Positions 51,401-63,070 of a stretch of DNA of 64,000 nucleotides are shown piece by piece. Position 1 is the stretch's first letter, and the number at the start of each line of letters is the position of its first letter. Under the pieces are notes generated by a model. The model worked only from the letters and a program-made list of their open reading frames with translations, had not been told where the DNA came from and made no database searches. Both the position numbers and the translations under genes were made by a program. The stretch is from Platynereis dumerilii (taxonomy: Eukaryota > Annelida > Polychaeta > Phyllodocida > Nereididae): positions 23,089,974 through 23,153,973 of the forward strand of contig JAPTHN010000007.1 in the NCBI GenBank assembly GCA_026936325.1, read 5' to 3'.

Positions 51401-54400
51401 TGTATCGGCAACATCTCATTCTGCGTCATTGTTCAAAAATAAATATTTGCCAAGAAACACAAAGATGAAATCCAAAGATTCGTGCATATCAATAATTTAA
51501 TGTGTACGAGATCTTTACTTGCATCTTCTTACTCAATTTACATGACAAAATGTAGCCACATAACATGAATCATCTCAGAATAGCCTTCTTAATTGCGGAG
51601 ATTCAACGAAATACAGAAAGCCTGCCTCCGCAAAATCCTTCCATTGATATGTCTTTAGAAGCATTCTTGACAATCATATCAAGCATACTTGACAATCACA
51701 TCTGTTATCATTGCAATAGAAAGACAATTACATATATATTCACTACTCATAGCTATCATAATCATCCATAACTAACTTATTTGGCAAGGAGTTCTTGCCA
51801 TAATCATCATAATGAAGAAATTGGCCGATGGCCTTCCTGGAGTATTCATGAACGCTCCCGTAACTCCATGAAACATATGGATGCAGGGTTGGCACTCATT
51901 CAAAATCTAAATGCAGTTATTACTGCAGGACTACTGGGCCACTACATGAAGCTGCAGTCTGCTGCAGTAGCAACTGGAGTGCCGTATTCTTTCGAATAAA
52001 CTTGATGGCAAATAAGAGATATTATGTTCAATGTAGACCAACGTAAGTCCAGGTAACAGTCTGAAAGTTCGAAATTGGGATTCAACTCAGACCCAGCAAT
52101 TAGCAGCCCAGAGTGCTACCATCTGAGAAAATGGGAAATGGGTGTCTGACTTAGGAGAATATATTAGAAGAACAGTATTGTGAGATATGTACAGGAATAA
52201 AGCTCAGTGATAAAAGACAGTACCCAAAAGACAAGCACTACTTCTTCAATATATTGATGGGCCAACTGCATTTTCCAGTCAGGTTCAGTTCACTAAACAG
52301 ACCAATCAATGGAATAAGGCCAACTGATGAAACATGGCATTAGTGAAATTTCGAAAGCTTGGTCAATATTGAATTGCTGGAATTACATTCAGACTGAACA
52401 TTCCACTGAAAATATTTCATTGAAAAATATTTCATTGAAAATATGAAGTTAAGCGCAGCTCACAAACGATGGATATGGACGACGCAATATTGATACTATT
52501 AACCGACCAGACGATTCATCTACAGACTCATTAAATATTTAACATCAAGTTATTGTCGATTTATCGTCAAATGTTTAGAAAAGCATTTAATAAAAATTTG
52601 AGATTTCTGAGAGCACCAAGGCCGCGGACTCCCACATACGGAGTGACACAAACGCCCCATGAATAAACCATCACATTGTAAGCATTATCTGTGCACTTTT
52701 TAAACTTTTAATAGCAAACATTGAAACTTTTCGTATCAGTATTAAACAAATATCTTAGCTCCGACAAATAACTTTTTTAACTTCACGAGTAAACAGCAGG
52801 AAATGTTTGAGATGATTTGTTTGACTTGAAGGTTACGAGTAACCATGTCTTGATGAAAAAGCTCTTCCAAATATGCATAGTTCAATATTTCAAACTGATG
52901 AATGTTCAGAATACTCTAGTAACTTCCAGCTCAACAAGAGTTACATAACAAATTTAAAATCTGCAGAATCAGTCACAGTAAAAACATGACATAGCAAACG
53001 TTCTAAAAGACCCAGTTAAGAAACGATTTACTTTTTTCATGATTTTTCTGATCTCGTTTTCCTGATTTTTCTAGGTTATGCAATACTTGACACACTTCAC
53101 TCTGGCTTCAAGCCAAAATTTTATTTTTTGACAAGATCACTTCAGTGGAATAGTGTGTGACACAGGATGTGTACAAGTGGGGAAGTAATAGTCACTTTTC
53201 GCTACAATGTAGCACAGCAATAAAGGATCAATTTGTGTCAAGTTGGAAGTCTCATAAATACATCTATCTTAAGTTTTTTTTTTCAGATGTGGGAGCATTT
53301 TGGTTGAATGAGCCCTTCGGAAAAAAAAAAGAAGCAAATTTGAAGTCCAGTTCAACTGGAATCACCATGGCAGTTTGCGTCCTCTCTCCGTTCAGATGGA
53401 GGCGACAAGAGGAATGAGGATGAGACACAAGAATCTAAATTGCAAATTTATGTATGATGTAGAATGCAGACACAGAAGAATGACAAGCATGTTGTACAAC
53501 AAGGAAGTATCACAAATAAATTAAGCAATCATGATGCCATTCACTCATACAAAACCATGCCAAATCACCTTTAAAAATGTACTCAATGCTTTGTCCAAGC
53601 TGCTTTGGTGCACAATTTATTGCTGTGTGTCATCAACCTTGTCACCAACAATGGCAAAAGCTGCCTGAAGTGGACAACCTCAAGACATGACCAGCTACAC
53701 CGAGGACCTTGAGGACCCTGTACAGCCACCCTTATGTGGTGTAGGTCCAAAAGGTCATTAGTGTTCCATCCAATGACCTGGAGAAGGCCCTCAGGGTCCT
53801 AGGTCACACTCAGAGGTGAATCTCTGCCACAGACTGTGACCTCAGCGTGTCAATTGTCACAAAATGTTTGATGAGTGAGCCCCTGAGAGGCCTCCATTGC
53901 AGGACCAACAGTCAAGACACCTGGACAAAATGCCATACACACAATTAAGTGACAGTTTATAACTAAATGACAATACATAATAAATAATAATATTTTCTTT
54001 TTTCTGAAGTTTTGATTCTCTGGATACAATGCCACAAGCGCAATAGCTCCGAATACCAGACTGGCAGAGTCACCGAGTACAATCATTATCACAGGGTGGC
54101 ACATCCATGCAATGTGAATAACTCAGAATAAGTGATTCTCATTAGAATAGATTCATTACATTCAAGCATCCAACAAATTTCAGTCACCCCAAGAATGCAA
54201 AAAGCAAGCAATGACAAACGAGCTGCTTCTCATTCTGGAGCGAATTCCTTAGTGACACTATGTTTAAGTATTAACTGGACTCAATTGACAGTAACATATT
54301 GACAATGTTTAAAGTACACATCACACATGGTGCAACTATTGTCAATAACATTGCATTGTTAGTTATTTGTTACATAGGCCAATGGTAATATATACATAGC

Positions 54401-56404
54401 CAAGGAATGCCAGATATTTCAATAATTTACTCAATCCCTAGAGGTTAAGAATTTAACTTATTAAGCTTGTATGTCGCACAGCTGACTCTAGCTAAGATTG
54501 AATTTCTGCAGTCTGGATATCTAACAGGGAGGACCACACATCCTAATCATACCAGTGACACCCATCATGGCCATATTGATGTCACCATATAAATTATCAT
54601 CTCAGATTTTCAGAAAACCATATTTTTTCAAGTGAAAGGTTTCATATTCTGAATGGTTTTGAACAGACAGATGAACTTTGTGGAAACTAAAGAGACAGAT
54701 AGATCATCAGACTGTATACATCACTGCAATCTATTGTGTGACCTAAAGGTTAGGCCTGTAAAAGACTCATAATCGTCTCAGTTATGAAAAACGGTTATAA
54801 GTCTTATACTGCAGGGTCATATTAAGGTGGCTCGCTACCCACGAAATTACGTCACCTGCACATATTCACGCGCAGCCAGGCAGGCCCTATCTATCGTAAC
54901 GTCACCACTCTGCTGACACTATTCAAGATCTTTTTTTAATTTTAAGAATTTCATGCGTCGGCCGCTTCGTTTGCAATTTGCACCACTTCTATTGGGGTTA
55001 GAGACTTCTCGTTTGAAGCATTAGATGCGCAATGAAGAGTACTACATACAGCCGAAGATTCAACTTGATACTCAAAACAGAAAATTTTTACAGGCGATTT
55101 TCGGCAAGCAGGTCTAATTTCTCAAAAGTGACTTTGAGATACAAATAATTTTTTATATCAAAATCCATTGCGGTAGGAAACCTTCTCTTACGCTTTTTAT
55201 TTTTCCTCATAATATTTGTAAATAAATGACAAAGAAATGAGAAATCCTATCTAGCCAATTTTTTTTTGCGCCATGGTTTATGAAAAAAGCTAAAATTGTC
55301 AAAATCAATATTTTTACTCCGAGCCCCTTGGAAAGCCCTTTAATCTACATATATCTCTTTGAAATTATAATCAGCTTTTCCATGAAAGTGTCTTCTTTAA
55401 TTTCATCCTTCATTGCATAATATGGGATGCATGACCACTGAATGGCAGGGCAAACTTCACAGTAAAAAAGTTAGTTTTTCAGGTTTGCGTGTACTGACTT
55501 TCTTGTACATAACCTCAAATATTTTGAAAAAAAGGCTGGTTGCGACCACTTTTTTTTACATATCCTTGCTATAAACTATATTTTGGATCATTCTAAACTA
55601 TTTTTAAGAAATCCTATCTTAGAAAGTTCACGAGTATCGAGCCACCTTAATTGCCGATACGAGTATTATCACATCAATGAAAATTCAGAAACATTATTTC
55701 TATAAAATTTACTTGATGGCATAGAATGACAGGACATACATTTTATCTATATATATAGTCAAATATAATAACCCTAAACATTTTTGGCACTTTTGTCATC
55801 GACATACCTTGCGTTGAGGGCATGGAGCTGAAGGCGGGAGGGCCGGAGCAGGTGGCATGCAGGGGGATGTGGCCATTGGTGTTTCCGTTGCACATGGATG
55901 CGGATGAAGTGATGGGTCGGCCAGCCAGACCCAATCCGCTGACCACGGTTGATGCAGGGGTGACGGCAGCGGAGGAGTTGCCGGAATCGGATGAGATGGA
56001 GATGCCGGAATCACGCTGGCCGGGCTGCTGCCAGGAGGAGGAGCGCGTGAGGGCCGCCTTGTCGGGGTACGTAAAGACATTGTGGTCGCCCGCACTCAAG
56101 CGACCGTGCTGGTTGTAGAGACTGGTGTGGTTGTAGCTGAGGTGCTCTTCTAACTGGGTCAGCCATGTGGTGAACTGCGACCTCTCCTCGCCCGAGATGG
56201 CCGGGTGGATCAAGGAGTAGCTGAGGAGCTGGCGGCTCTCCTCTATGTGGCAGCCGTTCTTGATGGAATGCGACAGGATCATGGGGATGATCTTGAGGTA
56301 CTCGGCCTTGGCTTCAGTGTTCCCCGGGCGCAGCAACGGCAGATGGGCCAGCAACTGGGTCACTGCTTCCTCCTTGGACACTGAACACAGACCATTCACG
56401 TAAT
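42407..56404 (-). CDS. SAMD4: Smaug / SAMD4 family RNA-binding translational repressor (5'-incomplete, ten 3' exons)
   Basis: This is a cytoplasmic post-transcriptional repressor that binds Smaug-recognition hairpins in mRNAs through its SAM domain and recruits deadenylation and repression factors (family knowledge). Ten exons join in consistent phases: 55808-56404, 46136-46420, 45720-45829, 45461-45547, 45040-45268, 44287-44375, 43878-43984, 43320-43530, 42791-42959, 42407-42438. They give 638 residues to the stop. The order is: N-terminal similarity region ([18 protein letters not shown]), Ser-rich linker, SAM domain ([18 protein letters not shown] to [11 protein letters not shown]), PHAT-like domain ([37 protein letters not shown]) and the C-terminal motif [14 protein letters not shown]. 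The exon coding about the first 65 residues of the family is not in the window and must lie beyond 64000. Vertebrate SAMD4A has about 718 residues, so most of the protein is here. Confidence 0.95.
42791..42959 (-). CDS. SAMD4: Smaug exon I: conserved C-terminal motif
   Basis: The acceptor is CTTGTTGCAG and the donor CTCCG|GTAAGA. The 169 nt enter in phase 0 and leave in phase 1. It encodes [16 protein letters not shown] and [20 protein letters not shown]; the latter is nearly the same as human [20 protein letters not shown]. Confidence 0.95.
43320..43530 (-). CDS. SAMD4: Smaug exon H: poorly conserved Pro-rich region
   Basis: The acceptor is TTTCTATTTCTTCAG and the donor TCGAT|GTGAGT. The 211 nt enter in phase 2 and leave in phase 0. 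The frame forced by its neighbours is open and encodes [19 protein letters not shown], then a Pro/Leu-rich stretch ending [12 protein letters not shown]. Vertebrates have low-complexity sequence here, so the call rests on frame and splice sites. Confidence 0.85.
43878..43984 (-). CDS. SAMD4: Smaug exon G: end of the PHAT domain
   Basis: The acceptor is GTATTTGTCAG and the donor AGAGT|GTGAGT. The 107 nt enter in phase 0 and leave in phase 2. It encodes [20 protein letters not shown] then [15 protein letters not shown]; the segment [13 protein letters not shown] matches human KKRLLSWKQQVQK. Confidence 0.93.
44287..44375 (-). CDS. SAMD4: Smaug exon F: PHAT domain
   Basis: The acceptor is TTTCTAATTTCAG and the donor ATGAG|GTAGGA. 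The 89 nt enter in phase 1 and leave in phase 0. It encodes [20 protein letters not shown] then [10 protein letters not shown], matching human [20 protein letters not shown] and IDKCLIHE. Confidence 0.95.
45040..45268 (-). CDS. SAMD4: Smaug exon E: PHAT-domain start and Pro/Ser/Thr insert
   Basis: The acceptor is GGCTATTTCAG and the donor CAAAG|GTGAGA. The 229 nt leave in phase 1. It encodes [20 protein letters not shown] and TPIKAYTPK (human TPIKAYS). A low-complexity insert follows, then [12 protein letters not shown], which matches human DLPGQFTRVMGK. Confidence 0.95.
45461..45547 (-). CDS. SAMD4: Smaug exon D: second half of the SAM domain
   Basis: The acceptor is TTTTTCAG and the donor GAAAAG|GTAAAT. 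Its 29 codons are phase 0 on both sides. It encodes [20 protein letters not shown] then HNVLKSMEK. The basic KGARHKI segment is the RNA-contact face in this family. Confidence 0.96.
45720..45829 (-). CDS. SAMD4: Smaug exon C: first half of the SAM domain
   Basis: The acceptor is TTGTCTTTTAG and the donor CTCGA|GTAAGT. The 110 nt enter in phase 1 and leave in phase 0. It encodes [20 protein letters not shown], then [17 protein letters not shown], the first helices of the RNA-binding SAM domain. Confidence 0.96.
46136..46420 (-). CDS. SAMD4: Smaug exon B: Ser-rich linker with RSxSxTPP motif
   Basis: The acceptor is TTTCTTCAG and the donor AAAG|GTGAAT. The 285 nt are phase 1 to phase 1 and join exons A and C in frame. 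It contains [12 protein letters not shown], matching RSVSLTPP of vertebrate SAMD4A, a possible 14-3-3 or kinase site. It also contains [18 protein letters not shown] and [12 protein letters not shown], both close to the human protein. Confidence 0.94.
47491..47665. repeat. Diverged tandem repeat (GATAATCTAACACC / GAGACTATCTA units)
   Basis: Four to five variant units of roughly 35-40 bp recur, built from AATTGATAATCTAACACC and GAGAGACTATCTA. Confidence 0.65.
49413..49480 (+). repeat. tRNA-like segment (SINE head or tRNA pseudogene)
   Basis: GTCCTGGGTTCGAATCCTGG has a proper T-arm and B box. Upstream, GGCTAGCGAACTCCGCC and an AGGACTATGAAGGTCCT hairpin resemble a D arm and anticodon arm. A matching acceptor stem is not evident, so a functional tRNA is unlikely. 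Confidence 0.45.
54836..55646. mobile_element. TTAA-targeting (piggyBac-like) non-autonomous element, copy 2
   Basis: Ends GGTGGCTCGCTAC / GTATCGAGCCACC with TTAA on both sides (54832-54835, 55647-55650). It is 811 bp and colinear with 13062-13838, with small indels. It sits 160 bp downstream (in gene sense) of the Smaug exon A donor. Confidence 0.88.
55808..56404 (-). CDS. SAMD4: Smaug exon A: N-terminal similarity region and Ser/Gly linker
   Basis: The acceptor (on -) is TATCTTTGCAG and the donor CAAG|GTATGT. The 597 nt enter in phase 1 and leave in phase 1. It starts [20 protein letters not shown] and continues [39 protein letters not shown] and [11 protein letters not shown], matching the helical N-terminal region of SAMD4A/B. 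The second half is low-complexity and includes [15 protein letters not shown], matching the conserved RDSGI of vertebrates. It is GC-rich compared with its surroundings. Confidence 0.95.
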
Positions 56405-59400
56405 CTGCAAAGATAAAACAATATTACATAAGTACGGAGCCTTACCAAAAATCATAAATAAATAGGAAACGGAAGATGCGATAAAACAAAAACAATGTTG
56501 AAGACCTTGTTCACCATATAAGCCCTCCATCTCATCTCACACGAATACAATTTTGTGAACTGAGCAAGGCACTATTTCACCAACATGTATCAAATCTGCA
56601 AACTATTTCAAAAGTGCGGACAATGTTGAAATGTTCACACGAAAATTGCAATACCCATACAAAATGCATATGGTGCAGTAAGCATACAACCATAGATTTG
56701 ACAATTAGGCAATCATTAATGGTAATTAACATCCTTTACAAATCACTTTCAAAACCTCAAACCCATATCAACCATAAATGAGTCACTGTACCGAACCTCC
56801 ATCCACACAAGGAGCGTATAAGTATGACATTGAAAGTAACCAATAACCATACATCATGATGAATTTATGAACAACCACATATTTTACAAATCCAATCATA
56901 TTCACTTGTTCCAGGAATCTAGTTTCCATTTCAAAAGTGTTGTCATGTTTTGCTTACTAATTCAGCATTTCCAAAGAATAATACTTCAGCCAATTTTCTC
57001 TCAATTTCTGTCAAATTGTAAGTTCCTCTTCATAACAAACAGACCACATGAACAGTTTCCAACCAATAACTCAAAGAGACTCTAAAGTCAGGTGCACTGG
57101 AAATGCAATGCAACTGTGAACCACAACAGGGCTTAAGTTTACCTAACTGATCAAATCACTAACATGAGTGACATTGATGTTCTTTTAATCCATATGTTCA
57201 TGTTTCACACAGCTACAGAAACTGAATTTGTGTGAGATAATCTATAAACTATCACACATGCTAATTTGAATAGTTTTCATGTGAATAAATGCATGTCAAT
57301 GTCATGCAGGCTATTGACTTGCAGGTCCTTTGCCAAGTAGAAATTTCTGAAAGAGCACAGCTTGTAACATTTACCTGGGTAAAGAAATTGAGCCATGGAT
57401 GTGCATGAAATGACTAAAGTCTGCACTCTTCAATATATTCTTTCTATCTGAATACTAAATAGCATCCATATACATGTAGGCCTCCAATGCAACTATCTTG
57501 CACAGAAAGAAAGCATTCGACCAAGTTGACTTCAATGCTCTGGTAGAGTCCACACACAGCTAATGATGACTTGCAGAGTCATTAGCAGAGTCCCAGGTTT
57601 TGTGGTCATTAAATGTTGTAGACAGGGACCTCTCTGAACTGAAAACACAATGTAGGGGTATGAACTCTGAAGCATCATGGCCATGAACAGTGCCAAACAG
57701 TGCCAGAACAGTAGCAGAGAGGCCGCATAGAATCCAGGGCATAAAGTGAACAGTGGTCCAGTGACATCACCTCAGGTGTCAACTCACAGAATCACAAATG
57801 GCATCAATCATAAATTGGCACCTCCACAGAGTCTATACAAGAGGCCAAATGTCTCAAGGCATATTAGTGATGGACAGCAATTACTGTGCCAATTAACCTA
57901 CTCGCAACATGGCATTGACCATTCAACAATGCCCTTCCAGTCCAAGCCAGTTGAACTTGGATCATCAGTTTGATCAATTCAACCTAATTGCAATCAACTG
58001 ACTTTGCAGTGTCATCCACAGTGACATGGTGTATGAGCAATCAAGTTTGGCACAACTTCAAGTAAAGTCAAACAGAAGATGATCAATTATTTCAAAAGGC
58101 ACCCAATTTCAGCAGCAGTGTATTGTCATTTGATTTAGTGATATACTATACACTGCAATGGTTCAAATTGTAATGGAGACAAAAAAAAGTTGAAGAAAGT
58201 GTTACTTCATATCCATCCTAAAACTTTGCCAAAGGTTGGTTATGCTTCATATATCAGGGAAATATCCAACAATTTACAAACACTATACATTGTGAATATA
58301 CTAAAGCAACAAACATGGAATCCACCCATATCACAGTAGAAGTACACTGTATACCAGTTATACAGTATCCACCTCTGAGTGACGTTTCTAGCAGGGATCA
58401 ATCAATGTTGGGTGGCAGACCATTAATTGTATACCATAGGCCCCCACACACATGGATTGTTCTGTGGGTTATTGATAGTTTGATGGCCATTGACTTTCCA
58501 TTGTGGCCTTGCTGAGGACAGTTGTCACCACTCAACTTATCAAATGTTCTTCACAACTTCCTGATCAACACATTGACTTACTGTTTGATTCAAATACACT
58601 ATACCACAGAATCATAGAAATCAGGAGATTTGGTTTCGTGAATTTGAAATAGAAGACTTGGAAGTAGCCAAAGTTAAACAGTAACATGAGGAGTTTGAAG
58701 ACGTATACGTTGCTATTCCATTCAATATATTGTAGACTCATTTGACAATAAATTGAATTTCCCAGCAAGTTTCAACCCAACATTTGATAATCCTACAATA
58801 AGTTGATGCCAGAAGGTGTACCTCTGAAAAATGCAGCGATACATTTTGGACCAGCATAATTAGGCTATTACATTATTGGTAAGATTATCTTTTCATCATT
58901 CAAGGCTACAAGTGGTCATCACAATACCCTTGTCAGACACAAGCAGGAGTACTTCATCTATACTATGTTATCAGCCAAGTCTGATAGATATAACAAAACA
59001 CTGTACTGCGCATTGCCCATTCACCCTGCACTCATTGAGCTGTCAAAATATATTTTGGGTACAAACACAGACAGATCCAAGCAGCAGGCTGGTGAGCCGC
59101 TGGTCACTCGATGACCACACCAGAATCACATGACCAGACCATGTTTACATGTTGCCATGGCGACCTTCGAAGGGTCAGACTTCCTGGAGACTTGGCAAAC
59201 CACATTCATTGATAGGAAAGCAACAAAATAAGTACTTGAAAATGTTGAAATAGTCTTGAATTAGTAATCTGAATTAGGAGTAGGTGCCTAGCCGGTAAGT
59301 AAATTTCAGTCGGTCACAAACAGAGTAGCAATGGTGACCAGATACAACCAAGAAGGTCAATTAATGAACTAAGGGATTATTTATCTGCAGGTCTATGGTA

Positions 59401-60026
59401 GAGAAGGTTGAGTTTCTCAATCCATTTCAATTCACATTTGCAACTTTCTGAAGAGTATCATCCACAGAATGATGAAATCCACCATCTATTGCAAGTTCAC
59501 AATTTCGACTTCAAAGGTCAAAGTGCCACAATAACTGTTTTAGTGACCTTGTGATTAAATTAAACAATTATATATAACTCAGTGGGAGTCAGTGCCTCCA
59601 ACTTTTAGTTTCAGCAAAATGGTTAAATCAGGAAGTTTAATTAGCAGAAAACAGGAGGCACTTCGTTACAGGACATTGGCTAATTACATGCTGCAGGCCC
59701 CTGCAACTAAGAACAGCAATAATTGTAACACACATATGTATGCAGAGTACCCAAGGGCCACAATAAAGTACAATCAAGTAGAGCCTGCAATGTCCTGCAT
59801 CTGAATACAATGTACATAAGCCCAGTTAACAGGCCTCTAATTGCCACATCACGAAGTAGTGGTCAATGTCCAGCCAATGTCCTGCACCAGGCTACAGTTT
59901 CTCCAGCACTGGACCAGCAGAGTTCAATGGTTAATTGCCCATTTCTGAGTAATTCATAATTGGGATAGAATTATGATGTGAACATTGTACTGGAGGAGAG
60001 AGACAATCAGTCACAAATCAAAGTAA

Positions 60027-60622
60027 TGGTGGTACACAATACTTCACAAAGAGTATACACAAGTACAAATTCGTTTTTATGGACTTTCAGAGCGACTATA
60101 AGTGTTTGCTTGATAGGGCTAAATTACCAACATTGGAAACGCTCAGAAAAAGACTCATTTTAAAAGAGGTTTTTAAAAGTGTAAATAAGATTTCACCGCC
60201 CCTTTTATGGGACTTGTTTAAAATTAGTGCTCCAAGATATAACTTAAGGAGTAAACGAAATCTAGTTGTTACTCATTGTAAGACAAAAACTTACGGAAAA
60301 AATAGCGTATGCGACTATGGGTCAGTACTTTGGAATAACCTTCCAAATGAAGTGAAGGACTTTGACTTTAAAACTTTCTCCAAGTACTTGGAAAAGTGGC
60401 AAGAGCCACACTGTAAATGTAATAAATGTAAATTTGAGACCCAGTGAGACTGTATATAATTTTACCTTAGATTCTACATGTCAAAATTGTATTATTGTGT
60501 TTTTATGCCTTATTTCCCACTGTTGAGTTTTCTAGATAGTCGTGTAAATAGCCTTTGTGGCTAATGTTTGTTTTTAACCCTTTTTCAACGACTATAAATA
60601 AAATGATTTGATTTGATTTGAT
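60027..60622 (+). mobile_element. 5'-truncated LINE, reverse-transcriptase C-terminus and 3' tail
   Basis: An open frame at 60079-60447 encodes RAKLPTLETLRKRLILKEVF, then PPLLWDLF, APRYNLRSKRNL and GSVLWNNLPNEVKDF, the region after the polymerase domain in CR1/Jockey-type non-LTR retrotransposons. About 150 bp of 3' UTR follows, ending in a (TGATT)n tail at 60605-60622. The start of the fragment is approximate. Confidence 0.8.
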
Positions 60623-61924
60623 GTACCAGGGCAGAGGCCAACTGCCACTAAAAGGATACTAAAAGCAGCCTGAGAACATACTACATATGTATACTGAAAT
60701 CACTAGTATACATGCAGAAATATGTAGAGGAAAAAAAGACCACTCCAATGCACTGCATTTAGCAATGTTCTGAGATTTTAAGTAATTCTGTCACCCACCA
60801 ACCAGAGGCCTGGGGCCCGGCATGTAATCTCATCAAGAGGATATTCCATGAGTTGGATACTTCTCTTATAATAAAACTTTTAAAAGTTCACATGTCATTA
60901 GATATAGACAGATGCCATGCAGATAATGCAAGACAAAAGAGAAACAGTTCAATTATAACTGATTATAGAAAGCATGGTTTTAGAAAGGACAGCCACCAAA
61001 ATCATTGATGGTGCAAGTTGCAACCTTCTCCAAACATGCTAAAGCTAATCACATGCATAAAGCTTGATTTTGTGATGACAGAGATTTAAATACACATTTA
61101 TCCCATGTGGGGGATATTTACTCACCCATCATGCCAGCAGAGAGACACTGGTATAAGCAGACCACAATAAAAGTATTTTGTCCCAGATACGGGAGGGGCC
61201 AGGATTACAAGAAACAGCAATTTGTTGATGACCAACTGTCAATGGTGACACTCAACAGGCAGGAGATGCCTGAGATGTAGCATGAGTCAGATAGCCTCAG
61301 ATAGGGAATTGGGCCACTGGGTTACATAGATGGATAGGCCCTCAGTGAATGGGCTGCTGGGAATTGAGGAATGTGAGTCAATTTGTGAATGAACAAAGCT
61401 CTCTCTACATCTATCATTCGCACATTTTTCAGTGTGTAAAGTGTCCAAACGAAAATTCACCAAAATTAGGAATTTTTGATTTTCAATATCATAGAGATAA
61501 ATGGATGGACAGATAGTTACTTTTATTAGATGATAGATAAATAGGCCTAGACAGATATAGAGATATGCTGAAGTTCCAAGTATCACATGCACACACTGAC
61601 CAGAACTTCTAGTCAACAACATGACTCAACAACCTGATTGCTATCAGCAAAGATAGTATCTCTGCCACTCTGTAAAAGTATTGTGAAAGTAGAAAGGGTT
61701 GTGGCTCATAATTCATGGCTCATACAAATGACACCATTGCATTTGAGCAAAGCATGTTGCGTTACATGCACACCCCGTGACATGCAACACGCAGGGTACT
61801 TCCTGTATCAAGTTCCGAATGACATGAACCACAGAAGTGGGACATTTCCCTGCGTGAACTTTGACCTGACAAAGGGCCACTGAGGTCTTTCTGCCCTCTT
61901 TCTTGGTCTCGTGGGTTGGTTCTT

Positions 61925-61990
61925 CGAGAAAATGGCGGGAAATCCATAGCAACGCTGGTAGCAACAAAGGAAGCTGCATTTGGCGCCACT
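61925..61990. promoter_or_regulatory. Cluster of promoter-like motifs in a CpG-richer patch
   Basis: Within 65 bp are a YY1-like AAAATGGCGG (61930), an E2F-like GGCGGGAAA (61934), an RFX-like CCATAGCAAC (61944) and an E2F-like TTTGGCGCC (61979). This is a motif match only. If real it could be an internal Smaug promoter or an antisense start. Confidence 0.25.
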
Positions 61991-63003
61991 GATAACACGA
62001 GCGTTTACAAGTGCTACTGTAAAATGTCAAGAAAAATTAAATAAAAAAAGACAAAAATAAACAAAAGAAAAACACTACAAAAACAGGCCACTACACAGTA
62101 ACAGTAACAGTAACACTGGAGAAAAAAGTTAGTAGATATTAAAGTTGTCCATTTCCTAAGATTTTGAAAGGTTTAATTATGGCCATGGCATTGCAATTTC
62201 TATATGTTCTAATCCACATGAAAATAAATATAGCATATATACGGATGACACATTTATCTATAGTCCAAATTAGCATAATTATGCCTAGGAATATATGTGT
62301 CAACAAGCTAAAATAACCATGACATCCATAATTAGAAAGTGCCGGCCACCCCCTCGTAGGTCACCCCCATTGGACCTTTTACCCCTCCTATATATGGCCT
62401 ATTTATCTAGCAATATGACACTTGGGAGGGAAATTACATAATAACCCAACCCCTCTATAAATGTCTTATCTTAATTGTAATTTTTAGCATTTCCAACCCA
62501 TTTGCAAGCAATCAGCAATCATCAGTTTATTGGGGTGTCATTATCATTACAAGGGGGTAATTAACTCAATGGCCAAGACGATTTCAAGGCTGGCCAGCTG
62601 ATTATCAAAGCATACCTTTTGTCATCTCAATTTTGTATAGGCTTACATACATGCGTATCGTGAAATCAAAATGCCAAAATCTAAATATTTAAGTTGTCAA
62701 TAAATATACAATGTCATGTAATTGACAAGAATTGCAATTCGTTAACTTTACAAAAATCTACGAATTGTCAATTTTTTTTTTTAAGTTTTTAGTTTTATTT
62801 TATTTTATAAAAGCCGAAGTGGCATGCAATGTTTAGTGCTCTCTTCCTTAAAATGCCATAACATAGATCTACAACACTAATATACCTTGGTTCACATTCA
62901 CAATGTCCTGTGACAAGTTTTGTGGCAATATGCTAATTTGGCATCAGCACAACACAGCAGGATGCAATCAGCCTGCATGGGCAGCTTGGCTCCATCCCAC
63001 AAG

Positions 63004-63070
63004 CCAATCATTCACCAAGCGATAAGTCACCATGTGATAATTCACCAAGTGATAATTCACCAAGCAATTA
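63004..63070. repeat. Short tandem repeat TGATAATTCACCAAG
   Basis: Four variant copies of a 15-16-bp unit (CACCAAGCGATAAGT, CACCATGTGATAATT, CACCAAGTGATAATT, CACCAAGCAATTAGG). Confidence 0.65.

Larger units (their letters stand above)
46421..55807 (-). other. Smaug intron between exons A and B
   Basis: A 9.4-kb intron. Recognisable in it are a diverged tandem repeat near 47.5 kb, a tRNA-like segment at 49.4 kb and a TTAA element at 54.8-55.6 kb. The remainder, including 48.1-49.4, 49.5-54.8 and 55.65-55.8 kb, shows nothing I can name. Confidence 0.6.

Noticed and set aside
55796-56118. Open frames of 98-99 codons overlapping Smaug exon A in other frames
   Set aside because: Shadows of a GC-rich true exon; the Smaug frame has clear homology and splice sites.
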